This document shows positions 45,252-54,832 of a stretch of 64,000 bases of DNA, piece after piece. Location of the stretch: contig NZ_SRSO01000003.1 in assembly GCF_004791695.1 (NCBI RefSeq), positions 1 to 64,000 on the forward strand. The letters run 5' to 3'. A program made the translations under genes and the position numbers. How positions within the stretch are numbered: position 1 is the stretch's first letter; each line of letters starts with the position of its first letter. The notes under the pieces are model-generated. The model had not been told where the DNA came from. It searched no databases and saw only the letters and a list, made by a program, of their open reading frames with translations. This stretch comes from Flavivirga rizhaonensis. Its GTDB lineage: Bacteria > Bacteroidota > Bacteroidia > Flavobacteriales > Flavobacteriaceae.

Positions 45252-45626
45252 ATGAAAAAAATGATCCTCCTTTTTGCCTTTATTGGATTGATTTCGTCTT
45301 GCTCGAATGATGATGACAACACAAACAAAGACACCTTAAATGGAACTTGGAACCTAATAGATGTTACCTGCGAATGTAAGCCTGTCGATTTTCAGAAAGG
45401 GGAACATGTTTGGAATTTTGATTTATCTAATAATAAGATAAATGTTGTTAACAATCCTGATGAAAATTTACAAATTCTGGATACTGGAAGTTATGTTTTT
45501 TCACTAAAAGAAGGCAAGATAACTATTCTATCTGTTGAATATGATTACTATTTCAAAAATGGAAAACTGTTCTTATCTGATCATCCCGAAGTGGACGGTC
45601 CTTTAATGGAGTTCATAAGAAACTAA
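45252..45626 (+). CDS. Small lipocalin-like lipoprotein
   Basis: 124 residues. Lipobox SSC (Cys17) followed by SNDDDN, then a beta-rich domain starting LNGTWNLIDVTCEC and ending GPLMEFIRN. The opening GTWxL pattern is common in lipocalin-like lipoproteins of this phylum. Single gene, divergent from mvaD, followed by a hairpin at 45716. Confidence 0.7.
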   Translation: MKKMILLFAFIGLISSCSNDDDNTNKDTLNGTWNLIDVTCECKPVDFQKGEHVWNFDLSNNKINVVNNPDENLQILDTGSYVFSLKEGKITILSVEYDYYFKNGKLFLSDHPEVDGPLMEFIRN

Positions 45627-45715
45627 AGATTTTTTTGAAACCAATAATACTCTAGGCAACTATATAATATATAAACTGGTTTAATTTAACCATTGTGAAA
45701 AAATTCTTTATTTAG

Positions 45716-45736
45716 ATTCCCGTTTTTCACGGGAAT
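45716..45736. terminator. Hairpin between convergent genes
   Basis: ATTCCCG/CGGGAAT stem around a short T-rich loop, followed by TGACA, the end of the dispersed TGTCATTCC repeat. It lies between convergent stops at 45626 and 45787. Confidence 0.5.
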
Positions 45737-45786
45737 GACAATTTCAGCGGAAACCTCGACGCACAACATCAAGGAATTCTTTTCGA

Positions 45787-46326
45787 TTAAGACGCATTTG
45801 AAGACAATTCTAAAAGCTTTAGCATCGTTTTATAATTTCTTGCTGTTGATGTTGTTTTTAGTTTACGTTCAAAAAAATTATTACTGTATTTAGCCTTTCC
45901 GTAACCTGTAGAGCAGTAAAAATAAATACAGTTATTCATTATAACGAACTCTTCATTTGGGTATGATAATTTTGCAGCTTCTTTTACTAAATCTTTATCT
46001 GGAATGGTATATAATAATGTAAAATAGCTATTTGTTTTTTTCTCTTCTGGAAATGGACAATCATCAAAGACCTTCTGCAAACCTTCTGGGGTTTTAATAA
46101 GAATCGGGACTTCAAAACCAAAATGCATTTTGATAGCCTCGTGTATTTTTAATTCCAATTTTTGAATGTCTTGTTCTAGTGATCTAAAAATCACATTCCC
46201 GCTTTGGATATAGGTCTGTACATTTTCTAATCCGGAATTAGTAAGTAGCTCTCGTAGCTCCACCATGGGGATTTTCTTTTGTCCGCTAACGTTAATACCT
46301 CTTAAAAGTGCGATGTATGTTTTCAT
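45787..46326 (-). CDS. DUF1697 protein
   Basis: 179 residues of the DUF1697 family: LLRGINVSGQKKIPM at the start, LENVQTYIQSGNVIF, and TARNYKTMLKLLEL near the end. No enzymatic role is established; a possible sugar/phosphate-binding fold has been suggested for relatives. Its ATG follows the stop of the RelE/ParE-like gene with no gap, so it is probably expressed with the toxin-antitoxin pair. Confidence 0.88.
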   Translation of the reverse strand: MKTYIALLRGINVSGQKKIPMVELRELLTNSGLENVQTYIQSGNVIFRSLEQDIQKLELKIHEAIKMHFGFEVPILIKTPEGLQKVFDDCPFPEEKKTNSYFTLLYTIPDKDLVKEAAKLSYPNEEFVIMNNCIYFYCSTGYGKAKYSNNFFERKLKTTSTARNYKTMLKLLELSSNAS

Positions 46327-46599
46327 TTAAAAATTTTGTTTTTGATTGAGAAATCTATAGACCAATATCCCATAAGGCTTTTTAACATAATGAATGGAAT
46401 AATTAAAATTTTCTAAGGAAACAACCCGAATATTCTTGTAGCATACTTGAAAAGCTTCAGGATAATCAACAATTAAATGTAATTGTCTATCAACATCTAG
46501 CCAAAACTCGGCTTCTTTATTTTTAAACTCCATAAAACATTTGGCTTTATGAAATTCAATTCTTGCTTCCTCAGAAAACTCAATATATTTATTTGCCAT
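46327..46599 (-). CDS. RelE/ParE-type toxin
   Basis: 90 residues with the ParE/RelE fold pattern: an N-terminal strand and two helices (YIEFSEEARIEFHKAK, EFWLDVDRQLHLIVDYP), then a beta-sheet (IRVVSLENFNYSIHYV, GILVYRFLNQ). Such proteins cleave ribosome-bound mRNA or act on gyrase. The start overlaps the antitoxin gene by 11 bases, the usual antitoxin-first arrangement. Confidence 0.82.
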   Translation of the reverse strand: MANKYIEFSEEARIEFHKAKCFMEFKNKEAEFWLDVDRQLHLIVDYPEAFQVCYKNIRVVSLENFNYSIHYVKKPYGILVYRFLNQKQNF

Positions 46600-46834
46600 A
46601 TTGTGCTTTTATAGCCTCCCAAGATTGCGTCCTTAAAATTCCTTCATTATCCTTTTTAATCATATCGTCCATCATTGCTTTATAAGCTTCTGAAGGCTCA
46701 GCAAAGCGAGCTGCCGTATCTTCTAACATATATTCAATATAATTTTTAAGCGAACGCTTCTGGATTTTTGCCTGCTTTTCAAGAATTTCAATTGCTTTAT
46801 CATCTAATTCTATTAATTTTTTTGTTTTTCCCAT
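46589..46834 (-). CDS. Antitoxin of RelE/ParE module
   Basis: 81 residues. A short ribbon-helix-helix-like N-terminus (LIELDDKAIEILEKQAKIQKRSLKNYIEYML) should bind DNA. The C-terminal ~40 residues, rich in charged and aromatic residues, would wrap the toxin. It precedes and overlaps the toxin gene. The AT-rich near-palindromic run just upstream (about 46835-46865, repeated ATATATAA) is a candidate autoregulatory operator. Confidence 0.82.
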   Translation of the reverse strand: MGKTKKLIELDDKAIEILEKQAKIQKRSLKNYIEYMLEDTAARFAEPSEAYKAMMDDMIKKDNEGILRTQSWEAIKAQYGK

Positions 46835-46865
46835 AATATATAAATTATATATATCTAATATATAA
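46835..46865. promoter_or_regulatory. Candidate operator of the toxin-antitoxin operon
   Basis: A dense run of AATATATAA-type repeats that is nearly self-complementary, directly before the antitoxin start. Ribbon-helix-helix antitoxins usually bind such sites in their own promoter; this assignment is inference. Confidence 0.35.
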
Positions 46866-47057
46866 AATAAATACTGAATAGATATTTATTTTGACTAATC
46901 TTTTAGTTTTTAGAAAGCCATACAAATCATTTTTTACAATAAACCGATATCATGTTGAGTGAGGAACAATTGAAATATTACACCCTAATAGCTTTTATGT
47001 TATTCTGATTATGTGATTTCTCCTATCGTCGAAATGACTCGAAACTCAAAATAACAA

Positions 47058-48269
47058 CTAACTAACAATCGATTTTGCTGCAATATAAGCTCCAGTCCAG
47101 GCATTCTGAAAATTAAACCCTCCTGTAATAGCATCTATATTTAAAATTTCACCAGCAAAGTATATACCTTCACAAAGTTTACTTTCGAAGGTTTTAAAAT
47201 TAACTTCTTTTAAATCAATGCCTCCGGCAGTAACAAATTCTTCTTTAAAAGTACTTTTACCTGTCACTTTAAATACAGCCTCTGTTAGCTGCAATGCTAA
47301 AGCTTCCAGTTGTTGTTTGTTTATATCTGCCCAAGTCGTAGTCATTGAAATATGTGATGCTAATACTAACTGTTGCCATAACCTTTTAGGCAGTTCGTAT
47401 TGCGTAAATTTAAATACGGTCTTTTTTGCGAACTCTTGTTTGAATTCCTTTAAATCGTCTAAACATTCTTTAAAGGCTAGTTTTATAAAATTGATTTTAA
47501 TTTGAAACTTATAATCACATTTTGCCAATTCTAAAGCTCCAAATGCTGAAAGTTTTAAAATTGCTGGAGCACTCATTCCCACATGCGTAATGAGTAATGG
47601 ACCTTCTGATTCTAAATGGCTATCAACAACTTTAATTTCTACATTTTGAGCCACAACCCCAGGGATATCTTTAATTCGAGTATCTTTGATATCGAAAGTA
47701 AAAAGTGAAGGAACTGGTTGTGAAATAGAATGTCCTAAGTCTTCCAAAAGATTCCATATTTTTGGATTGCTACCTGTTGCTATTAGTACTTTTTTTGAAG
47801 TAAATTGACCTTCTGTTGTTTCTAACTCCCATAAGTCTTGTTTCTTTTTAATAAATTTTACCGAATGATTGTATAAGACTTCTACACGATTTTCTTGCGC
47901 CTCCTTCAAAAAACAATCAATAATGGTTTGTGATGAGTTTGATTCTGGGAACATCCGACCATCCTCTTCAATTTTTAATGGGACGCCACGCTTTTCGAAC
48001 CACTCCATGGTATCACCTGTCATAAACTGATGAAAAGGTCCTAATAATTCTTTTTCACCTCTTGGATAATTCTGCACTAATTCTGAAGGTATAAACTCTG
48101 CATGCGTTACATTACATCGGCCGCCTCCAGATATTTTAACCTTTTGAAGCCCCTCTTTTCCACGTTCTAAAATCGCTACTTTTAAACTAGGGTTTAACTC
48201 AGTAATAGTAATGGCTGCAAAAAAACCTGCTGCGCCTCCTCCAACAATAATAACGTCGTATGTCCTCAT
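47058..48269 (-). CDS. BaiN/HI0933-family NAD(P)/FAD-dependent oxidoreductase
   Basis: A 403-residue flavoprotein. N-terminal FAD loop VGGGAAGFFAAI, KVKISGGGRCNVTH (the family hallmark), LIATGSNPKIW, and a C-terminal EILNIDAITGGFNFQNAWTG that closes the FAD site. The family is widespread in bacteria; reductase roles on varied substrates have been proposed, so the substrate is open. Divergent from the lipoprotein gene at 48318 with 48 bases between starts. Confidence 0.92.
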   Translation of the reverse strand: MRTYDVIIVGGGAAGFFAAITITELNPSLKVAILERGKEGLQKVKISGGGRCNVTHAEFIPSELVQNYPRGEKELLGPFHQFMTGDTMEWFEKRGVPLKIEEDGRMFPESNSSQTIIDCFLKEAQENRVEVLYNHSVKFIKKKQDLWELETTEGQFTSKKVLIATGSNPKIWNLLEDLGHSISQPVPSLFTFDIKDTRIKDIPGVVAQNVEIKVVDSHLESEGPLLITHVGMSAPAILKLSAFGALELAKCDYKFQIKINFIKLAFKECLDDLKEFKQEFAKKTVFKFTQYELPKRLWQQLVLASHISMTTTWADINKQQLEALALQLTEAVFKVTGKSTFKEEFVTAGGIDLKEVNFKTFESKLCEGIYFAGEILNIDAITGGFNFQNAWTGAYIAAKSIVS

Positions 48270-48317
48270 ATCAAAAATTACTGCGTAAATTTAGCATTAT
48301 AAATGATGGCAGCCTAA

Positions 48318-49160
48318 ATGAATAAATTTCTTTTATCAGCAATACTATTAACAGCATCGTGTAACCCAGAAAATAAAAATGTGATTGCTGATTTACCTAA
48401 AGCACTACACGAAGTTTCCGGAACAGAAACAGTACCAAATTCAGATGTAATCTGGATGTTAAACGATGGTGGAAACGCTTCTAAAATTTATGGTTTAAAT
48501 AGAAAAGGAGCTATTGTAAAAACATTAAAAATTAATGCAAAAAATCGTGATTGGGAAGATTTAACAGCAGACAAAGCTGGTAATCTTTATATAGGTGATT
48601 TTGGAAATAATATTAACGACCGTAAAAACCTGAGTATTTTAAAGGTGAATGCAAACGCTTTAAAAAGTTCGAAAAAAATTGATGTTGAACGGATCTCTTT
48701 TACATATTCAAACCAGAAAAAATTTCCTCCAAAAAAGAAAAAATTATATTTTGATTGTGAAGCATTCTTCTATTATAATGACAGCCTTTATTTGTTTACC
48801 AAAAGCCGTGTAAAAAACGATTTCGGCAAAACTCATTTATATAAAATCCCTGCTAAAAAAGGTAATCATATAGCAGAATTAGTTAGTACGTTTAGCTTCT
48901 GTGACGATTTACATTGTTGGGTGACCTCAGCAGATATAAGTGATGATGGCAAACAAATGGTTTTATTAACCCAAAAATCATTTTTGGTTTTTACCGATTT
49001 CAAGTCTGATGATTTCTTTAGCGGTACGCTTAAAACTTATGATTTTAAGAACATATCTCAAAAGGAAAGTATTTGTTTTAAAGATAAAAACACCATTTAT
49101 ATTACTGATGAAAAAGCACATGGAGACGGTGGGAACTTGTATGAATTTAAATTGGAATAA
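48318..49160 (+). CDS. Predicted beta-propeller lipoprotein
   Basis: 280 residues. Lipobox TASC (Cys15), then repeated strand patterns such as IWMLNDGGNASKIYGLN, WEDLTADKAGNLYIGDFGNN and ITDEKAHGDGGNLYEF, resembling NHL/SdiA-regulated type propellers. No catalytic motif recognised. Single gene, followed by a palindromic repeat. Confidence 0.7.
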   Translation: MNKFLLSAILLTASCNPENKNVIADLPKALHEVSGTETVPNSDVIWMLNDGGNASKIYGLNRKGAIVKTLKINAKNRDWEDLTADKAGNLYIGDFGNNINDRKNLSILKVNANALKSSKKIDVERISFTYSNQKKFPPKKKKLYFDCEAFFYYNDSLYLFTKSRVKNDFGKTHLYKIPAKKGNHIAELVSTFSFCDDLHCWVTSADISDDGKQMVLLTQKSFLVFTDFKSDDFFSGTLKTYDFKNISQKESICFKDKNTIYITDEKAHGDGGNLYEFKLE

Positions 49161-49178
49161 CCTTTTATTTGTCTCCTC

Positions 49179-49242
49179 GAGCGCAGTCGAGAGGTTGTTA
49201 ATTTTAAATAAACTAAATAAGTAGGTCTCGACTACGCTTGAC
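49179..49242. repeat. Palindromic repeat between convergent genes
   Basis: CTCGAGCGCAGTCGAGA on the left and TCTCGACTACGCTTGA on the right pair with a few mismatches. Same core as at 9501 and 56168. Lies between convergent stops at 49160 and 49320. Confidence 0.6.
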
Positions 49243-49319
49243 CGGACACAACTTTCAATTAACGTATTAAATTTGGGCAAATCTGGAATAAGTTCTATAC
49301 AAAAGTTCAGGATGATGAG

Positions 49320-52300
49320 TTAAAACCCAAAGCCCATTTTAAAAGCTAAACGCAGACCATCATCACTATTAAATGCCGATAGGTTTAGGGTAACCATATC
49401 TGCTGCATTAGCAAAAATACCACCACCAATAGACGTATTCCAATTATCTGAATGGTCATTTGGATTTAATAAAAAGTCATCATCAACCCAAATGCGTCCA
49501 TAGTCTACTCCGCCATAAAATCCGATATTTAAAGGTAATAATCCTGTTTTTACTTTGCGTAAATTTAATCGAATATCGGTACTTTGTACAAAAGAACTTT
49601 TACCTGTAAATCGTTCGTTCCTATACCCTCTTAAACCATTATTAGCTCCAATATTAGCGCCTTGATAAAATTCAAATTCATCTCCAAAATTAATATGCCC
49701 TTTCAACTTTGTTGCTAACACTAATTGCCCGCTAGGTATTAACTTATAATCGAAGGCTATTTCCGGAATTAGATATGCAAAACCTTTAGATTCATCCAGA
49801 TTATTTTTATATCCTGTTTGAAGTGCTATCATCATGCCTAATGTTGGAAATGCTTCATTATCGTAATTCTCATAATGATATTTAGCATCAATACCGTAAT
49901 AGTCATTATCAATTTCTGTATTATCTCCAATAAATTGATCGTTTATAAACCGTCCTTCAGTTTCTTCTACTTCATAAGATTCATATAATAATCCAATTTT
50001 AAAACTAGCGCCTAAACGACCTCTCCAAACTAAAGATGGTGAAAATTTTAGAGTTTCCAATTTTACACGATTATAATCTAAACCCACATCTAAACCATCA
50101 TTTTCGTCTGCTTCCGGGTTTGGTGTGTTATTACCGAATCCGAAAAAGTTAATAGCATAATTAGGGCTTGTAAATTGAGCCTGCAAATTTAAATTCATAT
50201 TCCCAACAACTTTTGCAAATTCCCCGTTATATCCAAAATCAAATCCTTGTGTTGCAAAATAATAGGCTCCGGAAACAATGTGTTTAGATGTAAAAGGATT
50301 ACGCATAAAACCGTAATTAGTTAAGGTATTAGAAAACCCTATTTTAAGTCCATCGTCTGGATTAGACCCTAAAGTAGGCATTAATTGATTGCTGCTGTTT
50401 TTCAGCTTTTTATAATCATAAACATTTGTTTCATAGTCATCTGTAAGTTGTTTTCGCCCTTTATTTGTAGCAAATGTGTTCTCTTTAGATTTGTAATCAT
50501 AAATATTGACACGCTTACCGTTTTTGATATTATAAGTATCATTATTCTGGCCTCCTATCAATCGTATTTTTATAAGCTTATTACCTGTTCCAAAAATTTC
50601 GAATGTATCGTCATCATCTAATCCATAAATCCATATTTCTTTAGTGTTAATACAGGTATACATTCTTTGATGAAATACATCTGCTTTTTTCCCATCTTTA
50701 ATTCTATAAGCTGTTACTTTAGTATTTCCCTGAGGCATACGTTCTATTTGAAACCAATCGTCTTTATCTGTGCCTTTAATAACGGCGAACTTACTAATAT
50801 GATCGTAATATGTATCAGAAATCGTTTGTAGGTTAGAACGTCTTCCTTTAAGTTTACGCTTAATGTCTTTTATACTTTCCTTGCTAACTTCGGGTGGGAA
50901 ATTTAAAAATGCTTTGTCAATTATGGCATCCGATAGATTCTCTACAATATACTTTACCTGAGCATCCCAAACACTTTTATCAGATTCATTGATTAAAGTC
51001 ATATCTAAAGGGTAAGGTTCTAAATTGAACCATTTTGGGCTTTTTAATTCTTCTTCGTAACTCTGTAATAAACGTAACGAAGGTACTATAGTCGTTGCTA
51101 AACCAAGTAAAATACCGTCTGCCATAATAGAAAATGCTTGATCACGATCTCTTGGTACTGGGCGATACATTCTTTTATCTTCTTCTTTAAATTCTGCCCA
51201 ACGCCATTGATCTTCGTGTCTATCCCAATCACCAATCAGCATATCAAATAAGCGTGCTCTTATGTAAGCGGCTTCATCTAAAACATGATCTTCGTCTTCT
51301 TTTAATTCCTTTAGTAAATCGTCTGTGCTTATGAGTTCATCCGAAAAACCAAAACTAGCTTTATCGCCATGACCAGAACTAGCACGTTCTTCAATCATAT
51401 AAAGTTCGTTTCCAAACTCACTATTAAATTGACCTAGGGTCGATTGCTTTGGCACATAATAAAGCACTGGATTTGTATGGTAAACGCCAACGGCATCAGA
51501 TAACGTTCCTATTGTAAAAGGCGCATAAGGGTGAGATCCTGTAAAAACATCGAGCAGAAGTCCTTCTGTATAAGAATCATTAAATTGGCCTTCTATAAAT
51601 TGATCTTTAAATCCCACTGCTTGTATATATTGAATGGCATTTTTACGAAGTGCTCTCATAACATACTCCCTCCCCTTAGCATCTTTCAATCGTAAAGATT
51701 TTGATTGATGTCCACCTCCTTTTCTAACTGGGGTTAATCCACCAAAAAGAGTATCGAGTCTTACTGCAGGTGCTTTAACTTTGGTACTAAATTCATCTCG
51801 GTAGCGTTTACCCCAAAACATTTTATAAGCACCTCCTTTAGTGGTTTCTTCTTCAGAATAAACAGAGGCCACTACTTCTTTTTCAGTATTATCTTTGTAA
51901 TCTTTAATCGTTTTTATTTCTTCTGCTTCTAAAACCTGTGTTTGAAACACAATAGTATTACCTTCTGCTGAATAAAAGCGAACATGGGATGAACCATCTT
52001 TAAACACATCTAGTCTTGCATACCCTTGAGTACTATAGGAAAATTGACCATTTCCCACATTACGAACGGCCATTTCTTTAGAGCCAGATCCGCTTACAAT
52101 TTGAGGTAAATTATCTTGAACGATGTATTGTAAGTTATGATCGTGTCCAGATACAAAAACAACTTTATTATTTTCCTGAGATAATGTAATGATGCGTTTT
52201 CTAAATTCATTATACATCTTATTTTGCACATCTACAATCGTTACTCCTCCTGTTTTACGGATTAAGTTTTTAAGAGTCCCTAAAACAGGAATAGGTTTCA

Positions 52301-53024
52301 TATGGCTTTTAAAAGAATACTGTCCGCCATGGGAACCATTAGTAAACATAGGATGATGTATAGCTACAATGGTTGTTTTTCCTCTTGCTTTCTTTATTTC
52401 ACTTTCAAATTCATCAAAAAACTTGGTTCTGGTTTTTATTTCGCAATCATCGTTTATTGTCGGGTGCTTGTTCCAGTCTGTTAAATACCACTCCGAATCG
52501 ACCACAATCATAACGATATCATCAGATATCTTTACTTTTTCAATAGGGCACCCATTTTCTGGTAGAAATGTATTCTTACCTAGTTTTTTTTCAACGTATT
52601 TTTCTTGTCTTTTAAGTCCTTTTAACCCATTGTTGTACCAATCATGGTTTCCTGGAATAAAAACCGTTTTCCCTTTAAAACCTTCTACTGCTGCTGTTTG
52701 AATATTTAGTTGATGTTCTGCAAATGCTCTCCCTTCATCTTCTTTTTTTGGTAAACCTTTTGGGTAGATATTATCTCCTAAAAAAAGTGCTGTGCTATTT
52801 TTTGAAGCTTTACTTAAGGCTTCCTTAAATGATTGTAGTGCTTTCGAAGATGTTCCTAAAGATGAATTACCAGCATCTCCAATTAAATAAAACGAATGCA
52901 TAATTTCCTTATCTGGAAAAGAAGAATTTGTATTTGCAGTATTAAATTGTGGTTTATATGTAGCGCAAGCGCTGAATATAAACATGACGACTAAAGTTAG
53001 GACTATTCTATATTTAGTATCCAT
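49320..53024 (-). CDS. Metallophosphatase / kinase-like / Omp85-barrel fusion lipoprotein
   Basis: 1234 residues from the ATG at 53024, which yields a lipoprotein signal (lipobox FSAC); the frame opens at 53069. Calcineurin-like phosphatase domain, about 40-330: GDAG (49-52), GDNIYP (83-88), GNHDW (125-129), IHHP and GHDHN (293-297). Middle domain, about 420-720: it contains LFDMLIGDWDRHEDQW (Asp601) and PRDRDQAF (about 624-631), resembling catalytic and metal-binding loops of FAM20C/HipA-type kinases. A Gly-rich block precedes MRALRK. A short beta stretch with GLDDDD and GGQNNDTYN follows. The last ~340 residues are an Omp85-like barrel (GLRGYRNERFTG, final MGFGF). The phosphatase and barrel are clear; the kinase resemblance is inference. 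Confidence 0.82.
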   Translation of the reverse strand: MDTKYRIVLTLVVMFIFSACATYKPQFNTANTNSSFPDKEIMHSFYLIGDAGNSSLGTSSKALQSFKEALSKASKNSTALFLGDNIYPKGLPKKEDEGRAFAEHQLNIQTAAVEGFKGKTVFIPGNHDWYNNGLKGLKRQEKYVEKKLGKNTFLPENGCPIEKVKISDDIVMIVVDSEWYLTDWNKHPTINDDCEIKTRTKFFDEFESEIKKARGKTTIVAIHHPMFTNGSHGGQYSFKSHMKPIPVLGTLKNLIRKTGGVTIVDVQNKMYNEFRKRIITLSQENNKVVFVSGHDHNLQYIVQDNLPQIVSGSGSKEMAVRNVGNGQFSYSTQGYARLDVFKDGSSHVRFYSAEGNTIVFQTQVLEAEEIKTIKDYKDNTEKEVVASVYSEEETTKGGAYKMFWGKRYRDEFSTKVKAPAVRLDTLFGGLTPVRKGGGHQSKSLRLKDAKGREYVMRALRKNAIQYIQAVGFKDQFIEGQFNDSYTEGLLLDVFTGSHPYAPFTIGTLSDAVGVYHTNPVLYYVPKQSTLGQFNSEFGNELYMIEERASSGHGDKASFGFSDELISTDDLLKELKEDEDHVLDEAAYIRARLFDMLIGDWDRHEDQWRWAEFKEEDKRMYRPVPRDRDQAFSIMADGILLGLATTIVPSLRLLQSYEEELKSPKWFNLEPYPLDMTLINESDKSVWDAQVKYIVENLSDAIIDKAFLNFPPEVSKESIKDIKRKLKGRRSNLQTISDTYYDHISKFAVIKGTDKDDWFQIERMPQGNTKVTAYRIKDGKKADVFHQRMYTCINTKEIWIYGLDDDDTFEIFGTGNKLIKIRLIGGQNNDTYNIKNGKRVNIYDYKSKENTFATNKGRKQLTDDYETNVYDYKKLKNSSNQLMPTLGSNPDDGLKIGFSNTLTNYGFMRNPFTSKHIVSGAYYFATQGFDFGYNGEFAKVVGNMNLNLQAQFTSPNYAINFFGFGNNTPNPEADENDGLDVGLDYNRVKLETLKFSPSLVWRGRLGASFKIGLLYESYEVEETEGRFINDQFIGDNTEIDNDYYGIDAKYHYENYDNEAFPTLGMMIALQTGYKNNLDESKGFAYLIPEIAFDYKLIPSGQLVLATKLKGHINFGDEFEFYQGANIGANNGLRGYRNERFTGKSSFVQSTDIRLNLRKVKTGLLPLNIGFYGGVDYGRIWVDDDFLLNPNDHSDNWNTSIGGGIFANAADMVTLNLSAFNSDDGLRLAFKMGFGF

Positions 53025-53069
53025 AATGAGGGTTTTATGAAGCATTAAAGGTAATAATTTAAATACCAT

Positions 53070-54293
53070 TTAATCATTTACGATTGTTGTATTAAAAACG
53101 ACTTCGCTGGCAATGGTTTTGTGCACCGGACATTTTGAAGCTATTTCTTTTAGGCGTTCTTTTTGTTTTTCATCTAAGTTGCCAACAAATTTCAGCTTTT
53201 TACTAATATGATCCAAGTAAGTCGGAGTTTCTATTTCTAGGCCTAAATCGTCACTATGCTTTCTGGAATGTGTTACATATACAAATACTTCTTGTAAATC
53301 CCATTGCTTACGCTGTGCATACATTTTCAAGGTCATAGCAGTACAAGCAACCAGACCTGCATTGAGATATTCATACGGAGAAGGTCCAAAATCATCACCT
53401 CCAACAGAACTAGGTTCATCTGCAATCATGGTATGCTTTTTAGTTTGAATAGAGGTTGTAAAATTATCTTCAACTAAATTTAAATGTCCTACTAATTGCT
53501 CACCTTTAGTTTCTAGCATTTTATTTTCTTTAAGTTCAAAATATCGCTGAACCCAAGTACCAATTACATTTCCTGCATATTTACTATCATTGGGGTTAGA
53601 TAATAAATGATCTGCATCATCAAGCGTTACAAAACTTTTTGGGTGATGTGCATGATGGTATAACTGTTCTGCATTTTTAATACCCACAACGGTGTCTGTG
53701 GGCGCATGCAGAATTAATAATGGTTTCCGTAATGTCTTTACAATGGCAGGCAAATCTGTTTTATCAAAATCTTCTACAAAGTCTTTATTAATTTTAAAAG
53801 GACGTCCTCCAATATTAACTTCTACTTCACCCTTTGTTTTAACCTCATCAATACCATGAGAAAATAAATGGGTAACATGACCTACTGTTGCAGGTGCTCC
53901 AATGGTTGCTATGGCTTTAATATTATCCAATTGGGAAGCTGCCGACAATACAGCAGCTCCTCCTAACGAATGGCCAACTAATAGTGATGGTGCTTCATAA
54001 TGAGTGTCCATATAATTACTTACGGCTATTAAATCCTCAACATTAGCAGAAAAATGACTTTCTGCAAACTCGCCTTCGCTTCTGCCCAAGCCTGTAAAAT
54101 CGAATCTTACAACTCCAAAACCATGATTTGTTAATGCGCGACTAATATTTTTTACGGCACTTAATGAGCTAGTACATGTAAAACAGTGTGCAAAAATGGC
54201 AAAGTAATTTGGTTTTTGATTTGCTGGTAATTCTAAATATGCCTGAAGTTTTAAGCCTTTGTTATTTTGGATATTTAGTTTTGAACTTTTCAT
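53070..54293 (-). CDS. Bifunctional alpha/beta-hydrolase and OsmC-family protein
   Basis: 407 residues. The N-terminal alpha/beta hydrolase (about 1-255) has HCFTC near the oxyanion region, nucleophile Ser in VGHSLGGAA, Asp in [10 protein letters not shown] and His in DDADHLL. The C-terminal OsmC/Ohr-like domain (about 270-407) has [24 protein letters not shown] and KCPVHKTI, with the two Cys typical of peroxidatic OsmC proteins. The fusion is a known arrangement. Probably detoxifies organic hydroperoxides and cleaves an ester or thioester. It lies next to the methionine sulfoxide reductase genes, supporting a stress role. Confidence 0.9.
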   Translation of the reverse strand: MKSSKLNIQNNKGLKLQAYLELPANQKPNYFAIFAHCFTCTSSLSAVKNISRALTNHGFGVVRFDFTGLGRSEGEFAESHFSANVEDLIAVSNYMDTHYEAPSLLVGHSLGGAAVLSAASQLDNIKAIATIGAPATVGHVTHLFSHGIDEVKTKGEVEVNIGGRPFKINKDFVEDFDKTDLPAIVKTLRKPLLILHAPTDTVVGIKNAEQLYHHAHHPKSFVTLDDADHLLSNPNDSKYAGNVIGTWVQRYFELKENKMLETKGEQLVGHLNLVEDNFTTSIQTKKHTMIADEPSSVGGDDFGPSPYEYLNAGLVACTAMTLKMYAQRKQWDLQEVFVYVTHSRKHSDDLGLEIETPTYLDHISKKLKFVGNLDEKQKERLKEIASKCPVHKTIASEVVFNTTIVND

Positions 54294-54304
54294 CTATAAA
54301 ATCT

Positions 54305-54832
54305 TTATACTGTAGTCGTAACTAAATGTGCTACTTTACTTTGGTTAATTTGACAAGAAAATTTTTGCATTAAGTATTTTAACTTGGGGTCGATAAATGT
54401 TTTACAAAAAGGTTTATTAGGATTCTTTTGATAGTAATTTTGAATAGCTTCTCTTGAGGCTTTGAAGGACTGAAAAGGATATACTTTAGTGATTAACTTA
54501 TACTCAAAATCTTTCTGAAAACTTTTAATAATATCTTCTGATTCCTTTTTTTGTTCTTCTGAAAATGCATAAACAGCAGACCTGTATTTACTTCGCATAG
54601 AGTGATTACTTGTACTTTTATGTGTATGCAAATGAATTTCAATAAGTGTTTTTAATGACATTTCATCCCTATTGAAATGTACAATGATAGCTTCTGAAAA
54701 GTTACTATTTTCTTCTACTGAAGCCACATAACCTTGCTCAACTTTCACGACCCCTTTTAACGATTGAAATACAGCTTCTGTACACCAATGGCAACCACCT
54801 CCCAGGGCTATTTTACTTAGTTTACTGTCCAT
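54305..54832 (-). CDS. Divergent MsrA-like peptide methionine sulfoxide reductase
   Basis: 175 residues from the ATG at 54832; an in-frame ATG at 54844 is also possible. The MsrA active site, normally GCFWC, reads GGCHWC (Cys14 and Cys17), with the methyl-pocket Phe replaced by His. YRSAVYAFSEEQ and PFCKTFIDPKL match the family, but the usual HDPT-type loop is altered (HTHKSTSNHS). It may be a paralogue with changed substrate. Overlaps the glutaredoxin gene by 11 bases. A canonical MsrA is three genes away at 55592. Confidence 0.82.
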   Translation of the reverse strand: MDSKLSKIALGGGCHWCTEAVFQSLKGVVKVEQGYVASVEENSNFSEAIIVHFNRDEMSLKTLIEIHLHTHKSTSNHSMRSKYRSAVYAFSEEQKKESEDIIKSFQKDFEYKLITKVYPFQSFKASREAIQNYYQKNPNKPFCKTFIDPKLKYLMQKFSCQINQSKVAHLVTTTV

